Source: Yamagishiella unicocca
Lineage: Eukaryota > Chlorophyta > Chlorophyceae > Chlamydomonadales > Volvocaceae
Reading direction: 5' to 3'
Length of the DNA stretch: 64,000 nt
Assembly: GCA_003116995.1 (NCBI GenBank)
Contig: BDSL01000070.1
Coordinates: 62,001-126,000 of the forward strand
Position numbers and translations under genes: made by a program. The number at the start of each line of letters is the position of its first letter. Within the stretch, counting starts at the first letter, position 1. The notes under the pieces were generated by a model. It was not told the DNA's origin. It ran no database searches and was given only the letters and a program-made list of their open reading frames with translations. Positions 55,801-64,000 of the stretch are shown here, piece by piece.

Positions 55801-58800
55801 CCACCCACCCACACACCCTCCTCCAAACACACCCACACACACCCTCCCTCCCTCCTGCTCGCCCTGCAGGTGGACGCCCCCTCCTCGCCCCCCTCCCCCT
55901 CCCTGGGCTTCGACCCCGACACGGCCATCCGAGTGCTGCGGGGGGCGGGGTACGCGGAACACGCGCTGTGGGTGGCGGACGCGGCTGGGCAGGTGGGCCG
56001 CGGGGGGGGGGGGGCGGGGGGGTGGCGAGGACAGAGGGTGGCAAAAACGAAAGCGGCTACTCGACGTGGGAATCGTAGCTGAGTCATAGGTTGACGCGTG
56101 AGCATGCTATTGCACTTAGATTGACTGTACAAAAAAATGTGAAAGTAACCCGTCGGCGGCCGGTTAAGCGGTGATAGATAACCGGGTAACCGGTGGGGGA
56201 GAGTGGTTGGGAGGGCCGTGGCCTCTGGCATCAAGGATGTCCCTGTGGGGTAGTGCTGCCGCCCTTCGAGGGGGCCCTGGACCGGGCGGAGCGGCCCCCG
56301 CGGGTGCCGTACAGGTCCTCCTCCTCCTGCCCACCACCACCGCGGTAAACCAGACAGGCGCTCCGGCGCTGTGTCACACGGCTTCTCATTGTCCGTACTC
56401 GGTGCCGTGCGTGCCGTACAGATCGAGTCGGTGCTGGACATCTTGTTGGACGAGCTGGGGGACGCCGAGGAGGCCATTGCGTTTCTGGAGATGTTGCCGA
56501 GGAGGAGGTGGGTCGCTGGTGTGTGTGTGTGGGGGGGGGTTCGAGGGAAACCCGTGGATGTCCAAAAAAAATCGTTTGAAACAGAAGTTTTGAGATGTGT
56601 GTGTGGGGGGTTCGAGGGAAACCCGTGGATGTCCGTGTGTGTGGGGGGGGGGGGCAGGGGGGCAGGGGGGGGGGGAAGACCCGGTTACACGACCTAGGAA
56701 ACGGAGGGCAGAAACAAGCCGTGTGTGTGTGGTGGTGGTGGTGGGTTGCGTGGAAGACCCGTGGATGCGAGGAAAACCGTTTAGGACGGACGTTTCGAGA
56801 CGCATGTGGTGGTGGTGGTGGTGGTGGGGGACTGGCTAACAAGGAAGGCGGAAGCGAGGTGCGGCCATTCCTAAGAAGGGTGAGATCAGAGTCCCTTCCT
56901 GGAGCCGGCTTCGAAACCACTCGCATGCTGCACTGTGGAATGGAGCCAGCCGGGGCCTCTGGGGCTCCTAAGAGGCGCAAGCGGGAGTCCCCCGCTTCCG
57001 GGACCTGCGCTGACAGCTGTGCCGGGGGTTAGGGTTGGAGGACCTGGCGCAGCGGCCCTGGCCCCCCCTGCACTCCCCCGCTGCCGAATCCCCCGTCGCC
57101 CGCTGCTCCCCCTCCTCCGCGTGCGAACCGCCGGGTTGGGCACCCGACGTAGCGGCCGTGCACGGCCGGCCTCATGGTGTGTATGGTCAAGCGGTGTGTA
57201 TCCAAGTGGTGTGTATCCAAGTGGTGTGTATCCATCAAACGTCAGGGAACCGGTCGAACCTGCAGAAGACCCGCTCCGGTACTTCCACCGCCCTTGCATC
57301 CCCCTCTCCCCCTCTCCCCCGCTACCCACCCCCCCTGCTCGGCTTTCTGTTTCCTCTCGTCGGGCCGTGGGTTTGCGGGCCCCGGTCCCCCGGGCCGCTT
57401 TGGCGCGCCGCTCCGCTGGACCGTCACCTTCATCGCCCTCGCTTTGTCGGCCGTGGATTCGCGGATTCTCTTATCAAACCCCCCGCTCTCCCCCGCCACC
57501 CCCCTGCTCTCCCCCGCCACCCCCCTGATCTCCCCCGTCACCTTCCTGGCTCTCCCCCGCCAACCCCCTGTTGCCCCCAGGCGCGCTGAGGCTCTCAAGA
57601 AGTACGGCAAGGCGCTGATCAGCATGAGGGCGGAGGACGCAACCCGCCTCATCATGGACCTGTGCTGCCGACCCCCGCCGCAGGGTGGGGTGGGGAGGGG
57701 GGAGGGCGGCGGGGGGGAGGACGGTTTGCAAGGAAACCCAGGATTAGGGGGGTGGGGGGTGGGGGGGAGATATTGCGGTCCATGTGAATGCGGTGTTGCG
57801 GTGTTGCGGTGCGCTCTCTTAGGTGAAAAGAAAACCCCAAAGATGTTGTAACGGTAGCAAAGGGTGTTCGTTCCTAGGTTCCTAGTTTCCTGGGGCGAAC
57901 TTGATGAGAGGACCGTTACGCGGGGTGGTTGGGGCAGCAGCGGCAGCAGCAGCAGCGGCAGCAGCAGCGGCAGCAGCGGGGGGGAGGTCAGCCGGGGGCG
58001 AGGGGCCTGAGGGGTGATCCAAACACCTCATACACACACGTGGCGTCACGTAGGTATCCCCCCCTTCCGACCCCCCCACCACTCCTCTCCCCTCCAACCG
58101 CCCAACCACCCAACCACCCCGCCATCGGGACACCCGCCCACCCGCCCGCAACCAGCAACCACCCAACCACCCAACCGCCCACTTCAGCTCCCGGGCCCCC
58201 CCGCCGGCCTCCTCACGCGGTCCTCCCCTACTGCAACCCCACTCCCACTACTCCCCCGCCCCCACCCCCACCAACCGCCAACCGCCAACCGCCGCGCAGA
58301 CGGCCACCGCGACTCTGGCGCGCACTCCCACCCCCGCCCCTCCGGCGGCGCCGGCGCCGGCGGCGGCGCCGGCGGCTACTACCTTTCCTCCGTCTCCGAC
58401 TTTGCGCACCTCTACAGCGGCGAGCCGACCGCGCTGATGCTTCTGTGCGAGTTCATCCTAAACACCAACGCCGCCGCCGCCAGCGCCGCCCACGCCGCCG
58501 CCGCCGCCGCGCACCTGGGTGACGACGACGGCGCCGCCGAGCGGTCCCGCGCGCACGAGCGGCTGCTGTACCACACGCTGCTTGAGCTGTACCTGGCGGA
58601 GCAGCTGTGGCGGCAGCAGGGGCAGGAGCAGCAGGCGCAGCAGGGGCAGGGGCAGAAGCAGGTAAGGGGGGTTAGGGTTTTAGGGAGTTGAGGTTTAGGG
58701 GCTTAGGGGGTTCAGGGGTACACCGAGTTCAAGGGCGTCCAGCTGGTCCCCAAGACACGGGGGTGGGGGGGTTGGATAAGAAAAATCCGCGAATGGGTGG

Positions 58801-60415
58801 GTGGGGGGTGGGGGTGGCTGGATGTGTCCCCTTCCCTAGGGGCAGGGGGCGAACCCAGGAGCTGGGGGGGGGGGGTAATGGTGGTGCTGACGTGGCTGGG
58901 GCGGCGGAGGGGCAGTGTGAGGTGGCGGGGTCGCTGCTGGTGAAGCAGTGACGCCCGGACTGGTAGCTGCGCCGCCATTCCCCCCTGGGACGATCGGTCT
59001 CCGGGATGGGATGGGCCGTCTCCAGCCCTAGGTGCATCCCGCGGCTTCCCCGTCCGACATCCCAATTCTCTGCTTTGCACTCCACAATATAGCCCACTCC
59101 TTCTTCTTCTTCTCCTCCTTCTCCACCGCACCCGCCGTCGTCGCGTCCGTGTGTGTGGCCGGCCACCCTAGTCCAGTAGCATGCGCGCGCGTCCCGGTGT
59201 CCTAAGGCTATGCTGCACCCACTACATTTCCCCCGTCGCGTTACCGGTTCTTTATTGTAACCCCCTTGACCGGCTTGCTTCGCCGCTTGCCCCCTTTTGC
59301 GGCCGCCGGCTACTGCTACTGCTGCCGCTGCTTGCTGATCGCTATTGTTGGCTGCTGCCGCTGCCGCCACCCTCTCCCGCTTCCCCGCAGACGTCGAGCT
59401 CGGCCGCAACCACCGCCGCGGCGACGTCAGCGGCAGCGGCTGGGGCGGCGGCGGCGGCGCGGAGCGCCGCCACATCCGTCACCTCCGCCACCCCCACCTC
59501 CGCCACCTCCGCCGCCGCCTCCACCTCCACCGCCACCGCCTCCGCCGCCCCATCGCACTCTCCCGCTACAGCGGGGGCGCAGCGGGGGACAGGGGCGGGG
59601 GCCGCCTCTTCCTCCTCCTCATTGGACTTGGATGCCGAGGTGGGTCGCTGCGCCCGGGACCCGCTAGTCGAGGAGCGAGCCTCGGGGTGCAAGGCCTGTC
59701 CGCGGTGCGGGGCGAGTCCGAAAACGAACGCTTCGGGAGGGGGCTCTGGGGGCCCGTAAGAGCCACAGCTTGGCTCTTGCCGCGCTGGCCCCCCCCCCTC
59801 TCCCACAGATCGAGAACCCCAGGCAGTGCCGTCGCTTTTTTTATAATGGTTTTTCTTTCGTACACGGGTCTTCCTTTGGCCCCCCTGGCGCCACGGGCTT
59901 TCCTCCCAACCCCCTGGCATCCCCTCCCCCCTGGCATCCCCAACCCCCTGGCATCGCCTCCGCTCCCTCCCCGTCCTAGTACAATAACGACGCCGCTCGC
60001 CTCCCGATCTGCCGGCCTTCCTCTCAAAACCCGCTCTTCCCCCCACACACACATCCTCGCTGTCCGCCGAGCATGCGCCCACTATCCTGTCGTGTTCGTG
60101 TCACCGGTTTTCACGCCACCCCCCCCCCTCGCGGCGCCCCCCCTTCCCCGCCCCCAGGCCCGCCGCGCAAAAGCCTTGGACTTGTTGTCCCGGGGCTGGC
60201 CGCCTCACGTCCAGATCCAGGATCCAAGCGCGGCGCCCAACAGTGTCGGGGGGGGTGGCGGCGGCCCCCTCTCTGGCGGCGGCGGCTGCCCCCTCCCTGG
60301 AGGCGGCCCCGCCTACGACCCGGACCACGCGCTCGTGCTGTGCCGCATGTACGGCTTCCGCCGGGGGCTGCTGTTCCTGTACGACAGGCTGCGGCTGCCC
60401 AGGGAGGCCCTGCAG

Positions 60416-60448
<33 letters not shown>

Positions 60449-63400
60449 AGGGTGGGGGAGGAGGGGGGGAGGGGTCTGATGACACCTGGTAGGCGGGTTT
60501 GGGGCCCCGGGGGGGTTTCGAGGGAAACCCGTGGATGCCCGAAATAACCGTTTAAAACAGGCGTGTTGAGATGCATGCTGGAGAACTGGGTTGGGGAGAT
60601 TATAGTTGGGGGCCGTATGTCGACCTTCGGCGGCTAAGCGAAGGAGGGGGGCGGCGAGGGGGAGGGGGTGCAGTCCCGGGGGGATCTTCTGGGCTGGAGG
60701 GGTGTTGCCCTGGTGGAGCGGCACTGGGGCCGCCGCCCGGCCTCTCCTAGGTGATGCGGGGTAGGGGAGGAGAACCGTGGGTCGGTGGGCCACTCCTAGT
60801 CCGTGTGGGGAGGGGCGCCCCGCCGCCCGGCTGCTGCGCCGCCCTTGCTCCCGCTGCCGCCGCCGCCGTCCGGCTTCTTCTCCCCCGACCACTCACGCAG
60901 GGGGAGGGCGCAAGGAAAACCCGTGCACGAAGGCCCCGGGGTGTGGGGGGGGCCGAAGGCCCCGGGGTGCACGAAGGTGTTTTAGCAGTGTGGGTGTGTG
61001 TGGGGGGGGGGGCGCGGTCCCAACCCCGGCCTCCCGGGTCGGGGCCTCTGGGCTGAGTAGGCGGCGGGCAGTCAGGCAGGATGGTGGTGGTGGTGGCCCA
61101 TTCCGTGCCATTGTCCCATTCCACGTGCAGTGTACGGCAGTGACACATGCGGCATCGTAACGGCTGCCGGTACATTAGATGTGCGACACGCGGCTGTGGT
61201 TGCCAAAATAAAAACACACACACACCAGCACTGCCTGTCCAGGCGTGTGCTATCCTGGGCGCCCTGTTGGGTCTCCACAGTCCTCCCGCCCCCCCCCGCA
61301 CGCGGACACGAATTTCGTGTCACCGGTTTCACACCACCCCCCCGCACGGGTCGTCCTCGAACCCCCCCCGGCAGTTTCCGAAGCCAATGCGCCAGCTATC
61401 ATATCCCTGTCGCGTAACCGGGTTACATGCCCCCCCCCCCCGCCGGGCTCCCCCCATTTGGCCGTACAGGTCTACATGAGCTGCGGCGACCACGCGGGCC
61501 TTATATCGGCGGTGCTGAAGTACGGAGACGTATCCAGGTGGGCAGGTGGCTGGGATAGGGGCGGGGCCTGCCGCCGCTGTTTCGCCGTACCGTACGGCAG
61601 GTGTTCCGATGATCCCGCCTTCGGCGAGAATACACCTCGGGTTGCCCTCGCAACCCCGCATGGCCCCCCCTGGAGCCTACGCGCCCCAGCCAGCTGCGGG
61701 GGGCAGGCGCATCGCCGCATTCCCGAAGGCGGGTGTGTGCGCGGGGGGTGAGGGTTTCGAGGAAGACCCGTGGATGCGAGAAAACGCCGTTCAGAAGACA
61801 GACGTTTCGAGATGCATGCTGGAGAACTGGGTTGAGGATACTTAAGACGAAGGTCGTATGTCGACCTTCGGCGGCTAAGCTAAAGCGGCTGCGGCGAGAC
61901 GAAAGGAAGCGGGAACCCCGCGCGACGCAAAGAAACGTTTCGCGGAACCGGTTGGTTTTTGGCGGCCCCCTGTTGGACAGGTCGTGTGTGTGTGTGGGGG
62001 GGGGGCGGCCTGCTTCAGGGCACCTGTTTAGCGCCTGCTGGACCAGCCTGGGCGCCGATGGCAGGGCTGCTACCGACTCCCGACCCCCACCCCGACCCGA
62101 CCCGCCCCCCTGCCTCCCTCCCCTCGTGGCTCCAGGGGTGGCGACCCTGTGCTGTGGAGCGAGGTGCTCGAGTACTTCGTGACGCGCCATGACGCACACC
62201 CGCCAGCCAGCGACTGCAGCGAGCAGATCACGCAGGTGGGGCTCCAGGGGGGGAAGGGGGGGAGAAGAACCGGGGTGGGGGTGGGGGGGGGAGAGAAGAA
62301 CCGGGGTGGGGGGGGGGGAGGGGGAGAAGAACCGGGGTGGGGGGGTTCCAGGGGGGGGAGAAGAACCGGGGTGGGGGGGCTCCAGGGGGGGGGAGGGGGA
62401 GAAGAACCGGGGTGGGGGGCCTCCAGAGGGGGGGAGGGGGAGAATAACAGGGGTGGGGGGGCTCCAGGGGGGGAAGAGAAGAACCGGGGTGGGGGGCCTC
62501 CAGGGGGGGGGAAGGGGGCGAAGACCGGGTTACACGACATGGGAAACGGAGGGCAGAAACGAATCGGGCGGGGGGCCGGGGGCGAGGAGACCCGTTAGCC
62601 TGGCGTAGGAGAAAGCCCGGCTGTGCAGCACGGAAAGGCGCGGGGGACGGGAGAGGGCGGTGAGGGGTTTTGGGGGTTTAGGGCTGGGGCCGCTTCGGTG
62701 GTCTTGGGGGATTTCCTGTGTCGGCGATTGGGTGGGCGGGGGGTGAGACCAACTCGCAGGATGGAGCGGCGAACACGCGTGGCAGGTTGCGGCATGGGCG
62801 CCCTGTTTAGGCAACGCCAGCTGGACGATGTGTGCGGGCTTTATCGGTGGCGGGGCGGAATGGACGCTGTGACTGCGCCGCCACGGTGGTGGTTGTAGTA
62901 GTTGTAGATGTAGTTGTAGATGTAGTTGTTGCACCCCTGCTGCTGCTGCTATCCGCGCCGCGCCCGCTGTCGTCGTCACCCGCTGTCGCCAGCCGAATGC
63001 GTCCACCTCCTCAACCCGCCCCTCCCCCTCCCTCCCCCCCCTCCTTCTCCCCCCCGGGTCAGGTGGTGGAGCACGTGGAGCGGAGCGGTGTGCTGCCCCC
63101 GCTGGTGGTACTGCAGGTGGGGCCGGAGGAGGGGCACAGAAGAGAACCGGTGACTCGACGAAACGCCGTCACGCCCCCCCCCCCCGTTTCCGAACAGGGT
63201 ACCACAGTGCAGCACACGGTACCTCCACCGCCCTCAGTCCTCCCATAACCCCGGCCTCGCCCCGCCCGTCACCCCCTCCACCCCCTGTATCTCGTAAACC
63301 GTTTCTCCCCCCCCCCACCCCCCCCTCCCCCAGACCCTGTCCCGCAGCCCGCGCCTGCCCCTGTCCCTGGTCCGCGGCTACATGGCGAGAGCGCTGCAGC

Positions 63401-63992
63401 GGGATACGGCAGCGGTGGCGAGGGACCGGGAGGTGAGGGAGGGAGGGGGGTTTGATAAGAGAATCCGCGAGGGGGGTATGCGGGGTTTGGCGCAGAGGTG
63501 TGTGTTTTATAGATGCTGTGCTATAGAGGTGTGTGTGTGTGTTTTAGGTATGCTGGGCGTGCGTGTATGTGTTGGCGCAGGAGGGAGTTGAGGAAAGTCT
63601 GTGGACGGGGGGCGGTGGCGCATGAGAAGGGGGGGTGGCGCAGGAGGGGGGGTAGGCAGGTGCGGGTCTAAATTGCAAGTGGGGGGGGGAGGGGGGCGAG
63701 GCACCCCATGTGCACTCGGGGGTGGCGTGAAAACCGTTGACACGAAAACGACAGGAGGGGGGCAGCGGAGGAGCGGGGGGAGGTCGTTCGAGGTGTAGTA
63801 CCGGATGGGGTGGGACACGAGGAGGCTGGAGCGGGGGGGGGGGAGGGGGTCGCGTGCAGCGGGGTGGGGAGAGGGCTTGGTGCAACTGAACTCCAAACCG
63901 CCATAACCGCCTCCCAACCACTCCAGGCGGTGTCCAAGCTGGCGTCGGAGACGACCGCTCTGCGGGAGGAGGTGACCCGGCTGCGGACCCAG
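46801..63992 (+). CDS. VPS11: VPS11, CORVET/HOPS core subunit (3' end beyond window)
   Basis: Core class C VPS subunit that tethers endosomal and vacuolar membranes before SNARE fusion. I joined 24 exons in frame: 46801-47013, 47205-47405, 47883-48114, 48793-48891, 49290-49366, 49849-49935, 50980-51075, 51504-51765, 52161-52213, 52929-53054, 53618-53752, 54364-54420, 54749-54982, 55870-55992, 56422-56507, 57581-57684, 58300-58661, 59391-59639, 60158-60415, 61470-61537, 62136-62235, 63063-63116, 63334-63432, 63927-63992. They total 3441 nt (1147 codons) without a stop; the last visible bases (63993-64000) start the next intron. Hallmarks: MSFAFKRFNFF start, GDHLYGK, EPSYVIRRFLDAQRIHNL, HTTLLLNCYTKLK, AIRVLRGAGYAEHALW, ALVLCRMYGFRRGLLFLY. 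The ATG at 46801 opens the conserved N-terminus. The RING finger expected at the C-terminus is not in the window. Exons 3, 8, 13, 17 and 18 carry Ala/Gly/Gln-rich inserts not expected in plant or animal VPS11. Intron 10 uses a GC donor and intron 13 probably does too. Confidence 0.95.
49705..49848 (-). repeat. R4 plus R1 repeats abutting exon 6 acceptor of VPS11
   Basis: An R4 copy (ACGCCAGCTATACTATCCAT, CGCATAACCGGGCTTT, C-run) is followed by a reverse R1 end (CTGTTTTAAACGG, GGGCATCCACGGGTCTCCC, CTCGAACCCCCC). The final C-run is the polypyrimidine tract of the acceptor at 49848. Confidence 0.82.
50074..50496 (+). repeat. perfect (CCCACA)n microsatellite, about 70 copies
   Basis: An uninterrupted hexanucleotide tract of about 423 bp fills much of VPS11 intron 6 (49936-50979). 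Because six is a multiple of three it stays open in every frame that lacks stops (Pro-Thr, His-Thr, or Gly-Val and Val-Trp on the other strand), so it produces long spurious open frames. The complementary strand reads TGTGGG repeats. Confidence 0.98.
50655..50760 (+). repeat. GGA-rich purine tract, intron 6 of VPS11
   Basis: About 105 bases of almost pure GAGGAG/GGGGGA purine follow the hexanucleotide tract. It is a polypurine/polypyrimidine stretch that could form triplex DNA. Confidence 0.85.
52073..52160 (+). repeat. R4 dispersed repeat abutting exon 9 acceptor of VPS11
   Basis: CCATGCGCCAACTATCCTTT, TTTTCGCGTCAACGG, TTTTTATGCCATCCCCCC, then C-runs to the GCCAG acceptor at 52160. Other R4 copies in the same orientation lie near 32346, 35739, 60070 and 61383. 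Confidence 0.8.
52850..52928 (-). repeat. R2 repeat abutting exon 10 acceptor of VPS11
   Basis: CCTCCGTTTGTCGGCCGTGG, ATTCGCGGGTTATCTTATGC, then C-runs to the TTAAG acceptor at 52928. This is the reverse orientation of R2, with its C-rich end toward the splice site. Confidence 0.8.
55245..55505 (+). repeat. G-rich minisatellite in VPS11 intron 13
   Basis: Alternating blocks of GGGGGTTGGAG, GGGGGGTT and GGGGGTTGCAA make a tract of about 260 bases with units of about 10-12 bp. Parts of the tract are regular arrays (four consecutive GGGGGTTGCAA-like units near 55455-55495). Confidence 0.9.
56520..56830 (+). repeat. cluster of R1 and R4 fragments, VPS11 intron 15
   Basis: Three R1 5' ends (near 56537, 56607 and 56745; each with GGTTCGAGGGAAACCCGTGG or a close variant) are interleaved with GT-rich tracts. 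A forward R4 copy (GACCCGGTTACACGAC, AAACGGAGGGCAGAAAC) lies at about 56683-56725. The first R1 copy starts about 30 bases after the exon 15 donor. Confidence 0.82.
57405..57580 (-). repeat. R2 repeat plus CCCC tandem array at exon 16 acceptor
   Basis: R2 in reverse (CGCTCCGCTGGACCGTCACC, TTTGTCGGCCGTGGATTCGC, GGATTCTCTTATCAAACCCC) is followed by short CTCTCCCCCGCCACCCCCCTG repeats that run into the acceptor at 57580. Confidence 0.82.
59090..59268 (+). repeat. R3 dispersed repeat, VPS11 intron 17
   Basis: Near-identical partner of 43553-43716. It carries the same ordered blocks, with one extra TG in the GTGTGTG stretch and small differences near the 3' end. Confidence 0.85.
60508..60645 (+). 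repeat. R1 fragment, VPS11 intron 19
   Basis: GGTTTCGAGGGAAACCCGTG, GATGCATGCTGGAGAACTGG, GTATGTCGACCTTCGGCGGC: the 5' 135 bases of R1. Confidence 0.85.
61383..61469 (+). repeat. R4 repeat abutting exon 20 acceptor of VPS11
   Basis: CAATGCGCCAGCTATCATAT, CCCTGTCGCGTAACCGGGTT, ACATGC and a C-run, followed within 30 bases by the GTACAG acceptor at 61469. Confidence 0.8.
61750..61965 (+). repeat. R1 fragment, VPS11 intron 20
   Basis: About 215 bases collinear with the 5' third of the long R1 copies, including GGTCGTATGTCGACCTTCGG, CGGCTAAGCT and CGCGACGCAAAGAAACG. Confidence 0.85.
62236..62520 (+). repeat. about 39-bp G-rich minisatellite starting at exon 21 donor
   Basis: About seven variable copies of a unit containing GAAGAACCGGGGTGGGGG and CTCCAGGGGGGG fill the first 285 bases of intron 21, starting at the donor itself. 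The tract ends with a forward R4 copy (ACCGGGTTACACGACATGGG, near 62525-62570). Confidence 0.9.
63334..63992 (+). other. VPS11: VPS11 coiled coil preceding the RING (exons 23-24)
   Basis: Exon 23 encodes LSLVRGYMARALQRD and AVARDRE; exon 24 encodes AVSKLASETTALREEVTRL, a heptad-like segment. In VPS11 proteins this coiled coil leads straight into the C-terminal RING-H2 finger, which should lie just beyond position 64000. Confidence 0.88.
63440..63480 (+). repeat. R2 fragment at start of VPS11 intron 23
   Basis: GGGGGGTTTGATAAGAGAAT followed by CCGCG begins a few bases after the exon 23 donor at 63433. This is forward R2 with its G-rich end toward the 5' splice site. Confidence 0.8.
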
Positions 63993-64000
63993 GTGTGTGT

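Larger units (their letters stand above)
52929..63116 (+). other. VPS11: VPS11 clathrin-heavy-chain-repeat alpha-solenoid (exons 10-22)
   Basis: Roughly residues 441-1092. Helical-hairpin segments in the expected order include LANIHQRWGDHLYGK, YDAAMTQYLETVGQLEPSY, RRFLDAQRIHNLTAYL, FDPDTAIRVLRGAGYAEHAL, IESVLDILLDELGDAEEAIA, ALKKYGKALISMRAED, HTLLELYLAEQLW, DHALVLCRMYGFRRGLLFL, VYMSCGDHAGLISAVLKYGD, DPVLWSEVLEYFV and VEHVERSGVLPPLVVLQ. Alanine- and glutamine-rich inserts (exons 13, 17, 18) fall between helices. Confidence 0.93.

Overview
This 64 kb window is nuclear DNA from a GC-rich green alga, most likely a chlamydomonadalean (volvocine-type) chlorophyte. The evidence is: genes split into dozens of short exons; introns with G-rich 5' ends and long poly-C tracts before the AG acceptor; proteins swollen by Ala/Gly/Gln/acidic low-complexity inserts; a tandem TGTAA polyadenylation signal; and plant-like homologues. 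The taxon is an inference. The gene identities come from protein motifs recognised in hand-spliced exons.

Layout. Positions 1-5340 hold no supported gene; they contain a 197-bp exact duplication, a 41-bp duplication and a 15-bp minisatellite. A satellite array of about 5.8 kb (about 5341-11162) follows, made of long (238-245 bp) and short (204 bp) monomers in higher-order patterns. Positions 11163-15177 are gene-poor and hold one candidate MITE (12748-13033) and an old dispersed repeat. Two large genes then lie head to tail on the + strand.

Gene 1 (15178-44001) is a strawberry-notch/FORGETTER1 (SBNO/FGT1) type helicase-like chromatin protein. I resolve 39 exons, which join in frame to 2348 codons including the stop. 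The DECH-type ATPase motifs, a PHD finger and the SBNO C-terminal domain are all present. Gene 2 (46801 to beyond the right edge) is VPS11, the CORVET/HOPS vesicle-tethering core subunit. It has 24 visible exons (1147 codons); the C-terminal RING finger lies beyond the window. The two genes have no obvious shared pathway; the 2.3-2.8 kb between them has no supported gene.

Most unusual are the introns. Four families of short dispersed repeats occur again and again in both genes, in both orientations. Copies with the C-rich end downstream often run into the 3' splice site; copies in the opposite orientation often begin just after the 5' splice site. This is introner-like behaviour. Other notable features are a 34-bp tandem repeat that copies a 5' splice site ten times, a near-perfect 144-nt intronic hairpin (candidate small-RNA precursor or MITE), a perfect (CCCACA)n tract of about 423 bp, and one well-supported plus one possible GC-AG intron in VPS11.
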